DNA from: Opitutaceae bacterium | GTDB lineage: Bacteria > Verrucomicrobiota > Verrucomicrobiia > Opitutales > Opitutaceae | Reading direction: 5' to 3' | Length of the DNA: 64,000 nucleotides | Assembly: GCA_019634615.1 (NCBI GenBank) | Contig: JAHCAZ010000017.1 | Coordinates: 1 to 64,000, forward strand | In this document: in pieces, positions 7,169-16,961 of the stretch | Layout of the letters: each line of letters opens with the position of its first letter | Position numbering within the stretch: position 1 is the first letter of the stretch | Made by a program: the position numbers and the translations under genes | Notes under the pieces: generated by a model | The model's input: the letters and a program-made list of their open reading frames with translations, nothing else | Told to the model about the DNA's origin: nothing | Database searches by the model: none

Positions 7169-8775
7169 TCGCTGACGTCGACCTCCCCGCGCGCGTTGAG
7201 GTACATCATGGCCGTGTAGTCGCCGACGTATTCCTTGCGCCAGTAATGGCCGGTCGCGCGATAGGTCGCGAAGTCGTTCATCACGTAACGGTAGGTCGGA
7301 ATGCGCACCATCGTCGGCGGCCGGTCCGGGAATGGGTCGCTCCGGAACATGGCCATCACCGGCGACGACCGCCGCAGGAGCTGGGCCGCGACCGACTGGT
7401 ACAGCGTCGGGTCGGTCGAGCTGATCATCGTGCTTTGGAGGATCGCCTCGAAACGCGGGTACCACGGGGCGATGAACGGCGGGATGCGATCCACGCGCTG
7501 CACCTTGTAGAAGTACTCGTAGCTGCGCCAGGTCTCGCCGCCGTCGTTGGAGCCCATGAACTCCACGTCGTAGCGAACCTTGGGCAGGTTGCCGAACAGC
7601 GCGTACGAGTTCATGCTGCGCCAGCTGCCGAAGAGGAGGTCGATCGGCTCATGGATGAACGCCGGCACGCGCTCGACCGGGATGCGGTTGGGCGAGACCA
7701 GGTGGAAATAGACCCCGAGCGCGAATTGCGCGCCGAGCGCCCAGCGCAGGCCGTGCTTGGCCCAGGGGCGCGAGGGGCGGATCGATTGCCCGGTCGTGCG
7801 GGCCAGCAGGCGGTCGCCGAGGCGGGCGAGGCCGACCCGCCGGAGGAGGCCGGCGAGCATTTGGTCGTCGAGAAGGACCAGGCCCAGCGCGATGGCCGCC
7901 ACATTCAACCAGCCGAAATTGCAGGTGATCTGGATCCCGCCCTGCAGGGCACACCAGCTCCAGAATGCCACCCACCGGCCCCAGCGGCCGCAGAACACCG
8001 CCAAAAACGGCGCTGGGATCTCCGCGATGAACGTCACCAGCACTTCGAAGGCATGGAATGCAGGCGGGAACTGGTGAAACGTGAACCCGATGAACGTCGG
8101 GAATGGCGCCGTTTCATACATCACGTCCATCGCCGTGAAATTGCGCCACATCGCCGCGCCGAAAACGAACTTCGCGAGCCCGGCCTCGAACATCAGCCGG
8201 ATGAACATCCACCGCAGCGCAAACACCGCGATCCGGCGTGGCGCGAGGCCCACCCCGAGCCCGGGCCGCAGGCCGGCGGGTGCAAGCGGGATGCAGAGCA
8301 GCGCGACCTCGAGCATCAGCTGGTCCGGCTGCGTCGCGGAGAAGAAATGGCTCAGCGCGACAAACGACAGGAAGCAGGCCCAGGCGACGAAGAGCGCCAG
8401 CCGCGGCCAGAGGTTGAGCACCACCGCCACGGCCGCGAGAAACCCGGTCCATTCGAGGAGCGTGATCATCCCCGGGGCATGGCTGAACCAGAAGAGCGAC
8501 GGCGCCCGCAGGAAACCCACGAGGGCGTTGGGATGCAGTTCGCGCAGCGCATCCATGATCGCCGGCAGCGGCGCCACTCCCTCCGGTCCGACCAGCGCCG
8601 CACTCTCGGCGATGATGTTGCCGAAGATGAGCAGGTACACGACGCCCACGGCGCGCAGGATGATCCACCGGGTCCACAGGTGCGTGGCGTCGCCGTCCCA
8701 GGCGCTGAAGTCTTTCAACTCACGCCAGAGGTAACCCGCCAACCGCTTAGGGGCATCGCGGACCGGAATCTCCAC
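7165..8775 (-). CDS. Lipase maturation factor family (LMF1-like) membrane protein
   Basis: A 536-residue polytopic protein matching the LMF1 family: an N-terminal WRWI/L-like segment (THLWTRWIILRAVGVVYLL), many transmembrane helices in the first ~380 residues, the conserved LFEAGLAKF-like stretch and LNFGWLN-like CNFGWLNVAAI, and a C-terminal soluble part with RYDVEFMGSNDGGETWRSYEYFYK and PPFIAPWYPRFE. In vertebrates LMF1 helps lipoprotein lipase to fold; bacterial members have no firm role. The GTG at 8775 is preferred over an upstream TTG because a TTGCCA-17-TATTCA promoter lies 8 bases before it. No lipase gene lies nearby; the coupled partner is a SUMF1-type lipoprotein. Confidence 0.85.
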   Translation of the reverse strand: MEIPVRDAPKRLAGYLWRELKDFSAWDGDATHLWTRWIILRAVGVVYLLIFGNIIAESAALVGPEGVAPLPAIMDALRELHPNALVGFLRAPSLFWFSHAPGMITLLEWTGFLAAVAVVLNLWPRLALFVAWACFLSFVALSHFFSATQPDQLMLEVALLCIPLAPAGLRPGLGVGLAPRRIAVFALRWMFIRLMFEAGLAKFVFGAAMWRNFTAMDVMYETAPFPTFIGFTFHQFPPAFHAFEVLVTFIAEIPAPFLAVFCGRWGRWVAFWSWCALQGGIQITCNFGWLNVAAIALGLVLLDDQMLAGLLRRVGLARLGDRLLARTTGQSIRPSRPWAKHGLRWALGAQFALGVYFHLVSPNRIPVERVPAFIHEPIDLLFGSWRSMNSYALFGNLPKVRYDVEFMGSNDGGETWRSYEYFYKVQRVDRIPPFIAPWYPRFEAILQSTMISSTDPTLYQSVAAQLLRRSSPVMAMFRSDPFPDRPPTMVRIPTYRYVMNDFATYRATGHYWRKEYVGDYTAMMYLNARGEVDVSE

Positions 8776-8783
8776 AGCGCGCC

Positions 8784-8812
8784 TGAATAGGTAGGGGGTT
8801 TCCCTCTGGCAA
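8784..8812 (-). promoter_or_regulatory. Candidate leaderless promoter for the lipase maturation factor gene
   Basis: On the minus strand: TTGCCA, 17 bases, TATTCA, then 8 bases to the GTG start. It supports the GTG at 8775 as the true start. It was read by eye; no start site is known. Confidence 0.5.
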
Positions 8813-8946
8813 TGGGAATCCGGCCGCCGCGGGTTTGGGTTCCCGACGTCCGGCAATCCACGCGCAGTTTCTGCCAAAGTTTGCAGGCCTATCCGGCTGG
8901 AGGCGCGCGCGGCGATTTGGGATCATGGCGGGGAACGCATTTCGCC

Positions 8947-10155
8947 ATGAACCTGTCCTCGCGTCCCAAGAAAGTCGCCTTCCTCACTGCCGGGGGCCTG
9001 GCCCCCTGCCTTAGCTCCGCCGTCGGCGGGTTGATCCAGCGCTACACCGAGCTCGCGCCGGAGATCGAGCTCATCGCGTACCGCTCCGGCTACAAGGGTC
9101 TCCTCCTGGGGGACAGCTACAAGATCGGCCCGGCGGAGCGGGCGGCCGCCGGCATCCTGCACCAACACGGGGGCAGCCCCATCGGCAACAGCCGCGTGAA
9201 GCTGACCAACGTGAAGGACTGCCTGAAGCGCGGCCTCATCCGCGAGGGGCAGGATCCGCAAAAGGTCGCGGCCGACCAGCTGGTGAAGGACGGGGTGGAT
9301 GTGCTGCACACCATCGGCGGCGACGACACCAACACCGCCGCGGCCGATCTCGCGGCCTTCCTCGCGCAGCACAATTACGGGCTCACCGTCATCGGCCTGC
9401 CCAAGACGATCGACAACGACGTCTATCCCGTCCGCCAGTCGCTCGGCGCCTGGACCGCGGCCGAGCAGGGAGCACGCTACTTCCGCAACGTCGTGGCCGA
9501 GCACAACGCCAACCCGCGCATGCTCATCATCCACGAGGTCATGGGCCGCAACTGCGGCTGGCTCACCGCCGCGACGGCCGCGGCCTATCGTCAGCTCCTC
9601 GACCGTGAGCAGTTCGTCCCCGGGCTCGGCCTGGCGCGCGCCAACCTGGAGATCCACGGGGTCTTCATTCCCGAGATGGCGATCGATCTCGCCGCGGAGG
9701 CGAAGCGCCTGAAGGCCGTCATGGACCGCGTGGACAACGTGAACCTCTTCATCAGCGAGGGCGCCGGCGTGGAGGCGATCGTGGCCGAGATGCAGGCGCG
9801 CGGGCAGGACGTGCCGCGTGACGCCTTCGGGCATGTGAAGCTCGACGCCGTGAACCCGGGCAAGTGGTTCGGCGACCAGTTCGCCAAGATGATCGGGGCG
9901 GAAAAGACACTCGTGCAGAAGTCCGGCTATTTCGCCCGCGCTGCGGCCGCGAATGCGGCCGACCTGCGCCTGATCCAGAGTTGCACCGACTTGGCCGTGG
10001 AGTGTGCGCTGCGCCGCGAGAGCGGTGTGATCGGGCACGACGAGGATCGCGGCGGCGTGCTGCGCGCGATCGAGTTCAGCCGCATCAAGGGCGGCAAGCC
10101 GTTTGACCCGAGGACACCGTGGTTTGCCGAGCTGCTCGGGCAGATCGGGCAGTGA
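8947..10155 (+). CDS. pfp: Pyrophosphate-dependent 6-phosphofructokinase
   Basis: A 402-residue phosphofructokinase that would interconvert fructose-6-phosphate and fructose-1,6-bisphosphate. The nucleotide-site motif reads GGDDTNT, and the next motif is GLPKTIDNDV. The second Asp of GGDD and the Lys of PKTID are the known markers of PPi-dependent enzymes; ATP-dependent enzymes have Gly at these positions. MGRNCGWLTA is the conserved substrate-site segment. The PPi enzyme works near equilibrium and can serve both glycolysis and gluconeogenesis, consistent with the GTP-PEPCK gene at 32174. The ATG at 8947 is chosen because similarity starts there; the upstream frame is unrelated. A REP-like hairpin follows the gene. 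Confidence 0.92.
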   Translation: MNLSSRPKKVAFLTAGGLAPCLSSAVGGLIQRYTELAPEIELIAYRSGYKGLLLGDSYKIGPAERAAAGILHQHGGSPIGNSRVKLTNVKDCLKRGLIREGQDPQKVAADQLVKDGVDVLHTIGGDDTNTAAADLAAFLAQHNYGLTVIGLPKTIDNDVYPVRQSLGAWTAAEQGARYFRNVVAEHNANPRMLIIHEVMGRNCGWLTAATAAAYRQLLDREQFVPGLGLARANLEIHGVFIPEMAIDLAAEAKRLKAVMDRVDNVNLFISEGAGVEAIVAEMQARGQDVPRDAFGHVKLDAVNPGKWFGDQFAKMIGAEKTLVQKSGYFARAAAANAADLRLIQSCTDLAVECALRRESGVIGHDEDRGGVLRAIEFSRIKGGKPFDPRTPWFAELLGQIGQ

Positions 10156-10172
10156 CGGCAGCCTGACCGGGT

Positions 10173-10231
10173 GTAGGAGCGGCTTTACGCCGCGAGTTGG
10201 CCGCCCGATCGCGGCATAAAGCCGCTCCTAC
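10173..10231. repeat. REP-like palindrome GTAGGAGCGGCTTTA...
   Basis: Two 23-base arms (10173-10195 and 10209-10231) are inverted copies with one mismatch and a 13-base loop. The arm sequence is of the type known from dispersed REP elements in Pseudomonas and Xanthomonas. The distal arm runs into the convergent mutarotase gene and contains its stop codon. It probably also acts as the hairpin separating the two convergent transcripts. Confidence 0.85.
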
Positions 10232-11091
10232 GCCGATTTCGCCGGCCCAAACTCATACCGCAGCGTCCACGCGCGCGTGGCGCCGGGGGCGACCTCGGTC
10301 TGCAGATAGGGCTCGATCGACCAGGTGTTGCTGTTGCCCCAGACCGGGCAGAAGTCCGGCCGGAAGTCGGCGGACATCACCAATCCGGTCAGCGTCGGAT
10401 GGGAGAGCGCGACGCGGAAGGGAGCGGAGCCGACGCGCAACGGCTCGAAGTGGCCGTCGTCGCGGTGCAGGAACCGGCGCTTGAACGTCAGGCGGTTGTT
10501 CGCGTCGAGGGCGTAGCCCACGTTTTCATCCATGCCCCAGCCGGCGGGCAGGTCGCAGGTGAGCAGGCGGTCGGTGAGCGCGAAGAACGGGTGCGTGAAC
10601 CAATGCAGCGGGAGCGGGCCGGTCCCGGTGTTGGTGAGTTGGGAGGCGGAGACGAGGGTGCGGCCCTCGAGCGCGATGCGGCGCGTGAGCTGGCAGGCGT
10701 AGCCGTTGCCGGACTGCGCGGTGCAGAACTCGAGGGCGCCGGGCAGCGTGGTGACCGACCATGTGCAGGGCTGGGTCACGGCGAGCTCGCCGGCCATGTT
10801 GGGGGCGACGTCGCCGATGCCGATGATGAAGCCGCGGCGGTCCTGCAGGATCAGGGGCTGGCCGGTACCGAACGTGGCATGGCGGAAAGACTCCGGCAGA
10901 CCTTGGCCGTTGAAGGGCGTCGGCCGGTCGTGGGGCCATTCGGGGCCGGCGAGCAGCGGACCGGCGGTGCGGTCGTGCACCTGCCAGACGTAGCCGCCCC
11001 AGCAGTAGCGCGTGCCGAGGCGGAGGCGGTCGGCGGGATCCGCGGGATCGAGCAGCTCGGCGCGCAGGGAATCGTTGGCAAGGGTCAGCAT
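10228..11091 (-). CDS. Aldose-1-epimerase-like (galactose mutarotase fold) protein
   Basis: A 287-residue protein with the layout of the galactose-mutarotase-like beta-sandwich superfamily: an early GGYVWQV strand, NTGTGPLPLHWFTHPFF in the centre, and a late NSNTWSIEPYLQTEVAPGAT segment. In this superfamily a central His and a late Glu serve the catalysis; His in HWFTHPF and Glu in WSIEPY are candidates. It has no signal peptide. The exact sugar is unknown, and it may be a carbohydrate-binding relative rather than a true mutarotase. The TAG stop is supplied by the REP-like palindrome at its 3' end. Confidence 0.75.
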   Translation of the reverse strand: MLTLANDSLRAELLDPADPADRLRLGTRYCWGGYVWQVHDRTAGPLLAGPEWPHDRPTPFNGQGLPESFRHATFGTGQPLILQDRRGFIIGIGDVAPNMAGELAVTQPCTWSVTTLPGALEFCTAQSGNGYACQLTRRIALEGRTLVSASQLTNTGTGPLPLHWFTHPFFALTDRLLTCDLPAGWGMDENVGYALDANNRLTFKRRFLHRDDGHFEPLRVGSAPFRVALSHPTLTGLVMSADFRPDFCPVWGNSNTWSIEPYLQTEVAPGATRAWTLRYEFGPAKSA

Positions 11092-11121
11092 GAAAAAGGG
11101 GCAGGTGTTGGCCGCTCGGGT

Positions 11122-11288
11122 TTAACCACGGATTACACGGATTGGACGGATCAGGCGAATGAAGCCTGACTAGGATGGCCACAAGAGGCACAAAAGGCAC
11201 ATAAGGATTGGTATTTTCTGTGCCTTTTGTGCCTTCTGTGGCCATCAGACTCCGCCACCCCCGCCGGATCCGTGCAATCCGTGGTTAA
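11122..11288. repeat. Nested double inverted repeat between two genes
   Basis: An outer pair of about 21 bases (11122-11142 and 11268-11288; core AACCACGGATT.CACGGAT) encloses a second, unrelated pair of 27 bases (11175-11201 and 11219-11245; core GGCACAAAAGGCAC). Both pairs are near perfect. The inner arms are 17 bases apart, so the whole region can fold into one long two-tier hairpin. No open frame is present. It could be one dispersed element inserted in another. Confidence 0.8.
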
Positions 11289-11302
11289 TGAGTCCGTCCG
11301 TC

Positions 11303-11806
11303 TTACTTGATGCGGACGACGCGGACGGTGGTGTTCTTGCCCTCGACCTGAAGGGCGTAGTGGCCACCCGGGCGCGGGGAGATCTCGACCTCGCGGTTGA
11401 CGAGCTCGAAGGGGATGGGTTCGGCGCCCTGCCAGACCTGGCCGTTGTCGAGGCGGAAGCTGTTGCCGCCGACCCAGCCGGTGACGCGGCCCTTGATGCC
11501 GGGCAGGTCGCGCCAGTCGCCGCTGATGTCGGGCAGGCCGAAGCGGCTGAGGAAGGAGCTCTCGCGGTCGGCCTGGCGCATTTTCTCGGCGATCTGGGCG
11601 GCCTCGGAACTGATCTGCGACTTCATGTTGCTCGCGTAGAAGCGCACGATGGCGGTGTCGATGACGGCGAGCTGGTTGGCGGTGAGCTGGTCGATGCCGG
11701 CGTTGCGCTGCTCCTCGGGACTCATGATGGCCTTGACGCCGGGGAAAAGGGATTCGGCGAAGGCGGGGGCGGCGACGAGCAGGAAGGCGAGGAGGATTCT
11801 CTTCAT
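11303..11806 (-). CDS. Small exported protein of unknown function
   Basis: A 167-residue precursor with a clean Sec signal peptide (MKRILLAFLLVAAPAFA, cleavage predicted before Glu 18). The mature part begins with helical sequence including SPEEQRNAGIDQLTANQLAVID, a form often seen in short periplasmic proteins of this lineage. It ends in a beta-rich domain (GRVTGWVGGNSFRLDNGQVWQ, VNREVEISPRPGGHYAL) that resembles a small barrel with a WQG turn. I do not recognise the family. The ATG at 11806 is chosen because it starts the signal peptide. The gene follows the ABC exporter by 59 bases on the same strand but may have its own promoter (TTGAAT-16-AACAGT, inside the exporter 3' end). Confidence 0.65.
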   Translation of the reverse strand: MKRILLAFLLVAAPAFAESLFPGVKAIMSPEEQRNAGIDQLTANQLAVIDTAIVRFYASNMKSQISSEAAQIAEKMRQADRESSFLSRFGLPDISGDWRDLPGIKGRVTGWVGGNSFRLDNGQVWQGAEPIPFELVNREVEISPRPGGHYALQVEGKNTTVRVVRIK

Positions 11807-11865
11807 GGGGGAGGGGGACGGTTGGAAGGACTGGGAGGGAAACTGTTTCCTGCCGCCGGCGGGAT

Positions 11866-13626
<1,761 letters not shown>

Positions 13627-13669
13627 AGAGGCGGCAGGAGCAGGTGCCGCGCCGGTTTGCAGGCGTGCC

Positions 13670-14764
13670 TCAGCCCTTGGTGCGCTTGGGTGCCATCCCG
13701 CCGTGCATGGCCTCGTAGAACGAGTCGCCGGGGCGGATGCTGCCGCGGGTCACGATGGTGCCCGTGTAGGCGGACTTGTAGATGGCGGTGAGGAACTCGA
13801 GGGTGCGGCGGGCCTCCTCGCCGCTGGTGAGCGGGACGGTGTTGGCGTCCATGTCGGCCACGAAGGCGTTCAGCTGGGCGCCGTGGGTCGAGCCGACGTC
13901 GGGCGGGAACGCGTTCCAGGCGGCTTGCATGGCGGTGGCATTGACCGGGTCGGCCGGCGTGAGTTTCCAGTTTTCCCGCTTGTAGGCGTAGAGGTGCGTC
14001 AGCTCGAGCGTCGCGCGCTCGCAGTCGAGGCGGATGTAGGTCTCCTGCCGCGGACAGAGGGTGCTGTTGATCATGGAGGCGCGGGCGCCGCTGGCGAACT
14101 TGACCAGGGCCATGGAGACGTCCTCGACCTCGATCTTGTGGTGCAGGGTCTCCGCGATGGCGCGGACCTCGGTCCACTCGCCGAGCAGGTGCAGCAGGTG
14201 GTCCATCGAGTGGATGCCCTGGCTCATCGTGGGCCCGCCCAGCTCGGTGCTCCACTTGCCGCGCCACGGCACGGCGTAGTAGGCCTCGTCGCGGAACCAG
14301 AGCGTGTTGCACACGGCGACCAGGGGCCGGCCGAAGGTGCCCTGGTTGAGCAGGCTGCGGATGTGCAGGTTGGAGGTGGCGAAGCGCATCTGGAAGACCG
14401 AGGCGGTGCGCCGGCCGGTGCGCTTCTCCGCGGCGGCGATGCGGTCGAACTCCGCCAGCGAGGCGCAGAGCGGCTTCTCGCACATCACCCAGGCGCCGGC
14501 CTCCATGGCCGCGATGCTCATCGCGGCATGCAGGCCCGGGGGGGCGGCGATGAGGACGATGTCGGGCTTCTCGGCCGCGAGCATCGTGGCGTAGTCCGTG
14601 TGGGCCGCCGGGATCTTGTGGCGGTCGCAGAAGGAGCGGGCCCGGGCGGCATCGATGTCGCACGCGGCGGCTAGTTGCACGCGGCCCGAGGTGGCGAGGA
14701 CGGCGTTGACGTGGGCGTCGCCGATGCCACCGGTGCCGACGAGAACGGCGCGGTAGGTTTTCAT
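13670..14764 (-). CDS. Gfo/Idh/MocA family NAD(P)-dependent oxidoreductase
   Basis: A 364-residue dehydrogenase. The N-terminal Rossmann fold starts with VGTGGIGDAH, carries the family motif CEKPL (about residues 94-98), and is followed by the alpha/beta substrate domain with STELGGPTMSQGIHSMDHLLHLLG (broken motif; GIHSMDH contains the usual catalytic-type His/Asp). Members oxidise or epimerise sugars and inositols. The gene starts 10 bases after the sodium/solute symporter stop, so uptake and first oxidation of one substrate are likely coupled. The substrate is unknown. Confidence 0.9.
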   Translation of the reverse strand: MKTYRAVLVGTGGIGDAHVNAVLATSGRVQLAAACDIDAARARSFCDRHKIPAAHTDYATMLAAEKPDIVLIAAPPGLHAAMSIAAMEAGAWVMCEKPLCASLAEFDRIAAAEKRTGRRTASVFQMRFATSNLHIRSLLNQGTFGRPLVAVCNTLWFRDEAYYAVPWRGKWSTELGGPTMSQGIHSMDHLLHLLGEWTEVRAIAETLHHKIEVEDVSMALVKFASGARASMINSTLCPRQETYIRLDCERATLELTHLYAYKRENWKLTPADPVNATAMQAAWNAFPPDVGSTHGAQLNAFVADMDANTVPLTSGEEARRTLEFLTAIYKSAYTGTIVTRGSIRPGDSFYEAMHGGMAPKRTKG

Positions 14765-14774
14765 AGGATAGGGT

Positions 14775-16838
14775 TCAGGGGACGCTGGCCGTCACCGGAG
14801 CCTGCCGCGGGGTATACACGGTCAGGCCGAGGAGCGACTGGGTGGGAGCCGGGAACAGCAGGCTCGCGGCGTAGCCGACGATGATCGTGGTCGAGTTGGC
14901 GATCACGATGTAGAAGAACGGGTGCACCAGGTTCACCAGCCAGGCGCTCAGCGTCAGGACGAGGCTGGCGCCCACGCCGATGGCGGCGCCCTGCCAGTTG
15001 GCCCGCCGGGTGAACATGCCCAGCGCGTAGCAGCCGGCGAAGCCGCCGCCGAGCAGACCCATGAGGATGAAGGAGGTGTCGAGGGCCGACTTGATGTCGG
15101 CTTGGGCCAGCAGCAGGGCGGTGCCGATGCCGATCAGGCCGCCGACCACCGTCATGATCTCCGCCAGCCGCAGGCTCTTGTGCGGGGTCGGGTGCTTGGC
15201 GTAACGCTCGTAGAAGTCGACCGAGACCAGCGTGGCGACGCTGTTGATGCAGCTGGAGAGCGTCGACATCGAGGCGGCGAAGATGCCGGCGATGATGAGG
15301 CCGGTGACGCCGACCGGCAGTTCCGCCGCGATGAACTGCGGGAAGGTCGAGTCGACGCTCAGCATCGGGTTCAGGTTGGCCGGATGCTGCTTGTAATAGA
15401 CGTAGAGCGCGGTGCCGATGCCGAAAAAGGTTAGATTGCCCGGGATGACGATGGCGGCGAGCGTCCAGACCGACCAGCCGGCCTCCTTGTCGGACTTGGT
15501 CGAGAGCACGCGCTGCATCATGACCTGATCCTGCGGGTACACGAGCACGCCGAGGATGTTGAGGATGATGAAGCCCCAGACCGTGGCCTGCGTCAGGTCG
15601 AGGCTCCAGTCGAAGGTCTTGAGCTTGTCGTTGGCGATGGCCGTCTGGAAAAAGCCGCCCACGCCGCCCTCGATGTTCGTCATGATGAACCCGATCGCGA
15701 CGAAGGCGCCGCCGAGCATGACGACGACCTGGATGAAGTCGGTCCAGATCACCGCCTTCATCCCGCCGAGCGCCGTGTAGAGGATCGTGACGACGCCCAT
15801 GATCAAGATGGCCGCGGTGACATCGAGACCGGTGACGGCCGACATCGCGAGCGCCGGCAGGAAGAGCACGATGCTCATGCGGCCGCCGAGCTGCATGACG
15901 ATGGCGATCGCCGAGGCGAGGACGCGGATGTTCGGGTGGAACCGCATCTCGAGGTAGTGATACACCGACATCAGGCTCAGCCGGCGGATGAGCGGCACGA
16001 TGATGATGGCGACGAAGATCGTGCCGACCATGCCCACGACGTTGTTGGCGAGATAGAGCCAGTTCTCGGAGAACGATTTCGCCGGGGTGGCGATGTAGCT
16101 GATCGCGCTGGTGCCGGTGGCGTAGAGGCTCACGCCCGCCGCCCACCACGGGATGTTCCGGCCGCCGAGGAAGAACTCGGCATTGTCCTTCTTCAGCTTG
16201 TCCTGGCGGTAATAGTAGTAACCGATCGCGGCGGTGAAGGCGAGATAGGCGATGATGATGGCCCAGTCGGCGGTCTTGAGCAGGCGCTTGGTCAGGGCGA
16301 CCGTGAGGTGGGTCGTGACCGTCGTGCCGGCCACGTCCCGCGTGGTGACGAGAAAGCCGTCGGCCGCGCGCTGCACCTCGACCGGCTGGCCTGGCAGCGT
16401 CGTGACGCCCAGTGAAGCCCACGCATCCGTGATCGTGTGGTAGGTGAAAAAGGTGACCTGCCCGGAGCCGTCCGCCCCCAGCGCCAGCACGTGGGCCTGG
16501 CCGCCCCGCTGGAGCTCCGGCCGCAGCGCCGCGGGCGGCGTGGCCTTGGTCGCCCAGCCGTCGGGGCCGTGCCGCAGCCAAGCCTGGCTTCCGTCCGCCT
16601 TCGTGGCCAGCAGCCAGAGCGCGTCGTAGTGCTCGATCAACGCGATCGGCGCCAACCCGGCCGCCGGGCCCGTGAGCTCGGGCAGCGCCAGGTCATCGGC
16701 CGCCACCGCCTGGGTTCGGGCGGTCTCCGCCGGGACGGGCGTGGCGGTCAACGTCACCAGACCTTCAGCCCAGACCCGGGGTTGGGCGACGAGCAGGAGA
16801 AACAGCAGGGGCCAAACGCGACGGAAACAGGGGAGCAT
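14775..16838 (-). CDS. Sodium/solute symporter (SSS family) with exported N-terminal domain
   Basis: A 687-residue protein with two parts. Residues 1-24 form a signal peptide (LLFLLLVAQPRVWA). Residues 25-180 are a soluble, beta-rich stretch with repeated W..L / G-x-G patterns (LWLLATKADGSQAWL, TFFTYHTITDAWASLG) that look like worn kelch or beta-propeller blades. From about residue 190 a complete SSS transporter follows: AEFFLGGRNIPWWAAGVSL, SYIATPAKSF, GGMKAVIWTDFIQ. Kelch epimerases are known to sit next to or fused with SSS sialate transporters in some bacteria, so a sugar-acid substrate is an inference. The gene overlaps functionally with the downstream Gfo/Idh/MocA gene, 10 bases away. 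Confidence 0.88.
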   Translation of the reverse strand: MLPCFRRVWPLLFLLLVAQPRVWAEGLVTLTATPVPAETARTQAVAADDLALPELTGPAAGLAPIALIEHYDALWLLATKADGSQAWLRHGPDGWATKATPPAALRPELQRGGQAHVLALGADGSGQVTFFTYHTITDAWASLGVTTLPGQPVEVQRAADGFLVTTRDVAGTTVTTHLTVALTKRLLKTADWAIIIAYLAFTAAIGYYYYRQDKLKKDNAEFFLGGRNIPWWAAGVSLYATGTSAISYIATPAKSFSENWLYLANNVVGMVGTIFVAIIIVPLIRRLSLMSVYHYLEMRFHPNIRVLASAIAIVMQLGGRMSIVLFLPALAMSAVTGLDVTAAILIMGVVTILYTALGGMKAVIWTDFIQVVVMLGGAFVAIGFIMTNIEGGVGGFFQTAIANDKLKTFDWSLDLTQATVWGFIILNILGVLVYPQDQVMMQRVLSTKSDKEAGWSVWTLAAIVIPGNLTFFGIGTALYVYYKQHPANLNPMLSVDSTFPQFIAAELPVGVTGLIIAGIFAASMSTLSSCINSVATLVSVDFYERYAKHPTPHKSLRLAEIMTVVGGLIGIGTALLLAQADIKSALDTSFILMGLLGGGFAGCYALGMFTRRANWQGAAIGVGASLVLTLSAWLVNLVHPFFYIVIANSTTIIVGYAASLLFPAPTQSLLGLTVYTPRQAPVTASVP

Positions 16839-16961
16839 GAAGCATGCATTCAGGCTCCGGCATTCCTGCCGTTCAAGGTCCTATTTCACGAATAATCAGC
16901 AGGTCGAGGGCGCAGGCGTCCGGAACGCGTGCGCTGCCGCCAACAGGCCGGCGGGCCCGTC

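Noticed and set aside
14775..16838. Assignment of the symporter as a sialic acid transporter
   Set aside because: The N-terminal domain is only a possible remnant of a kelch protein, and no sialate catabolic genes are nearby. Only the SSS family is claimed.
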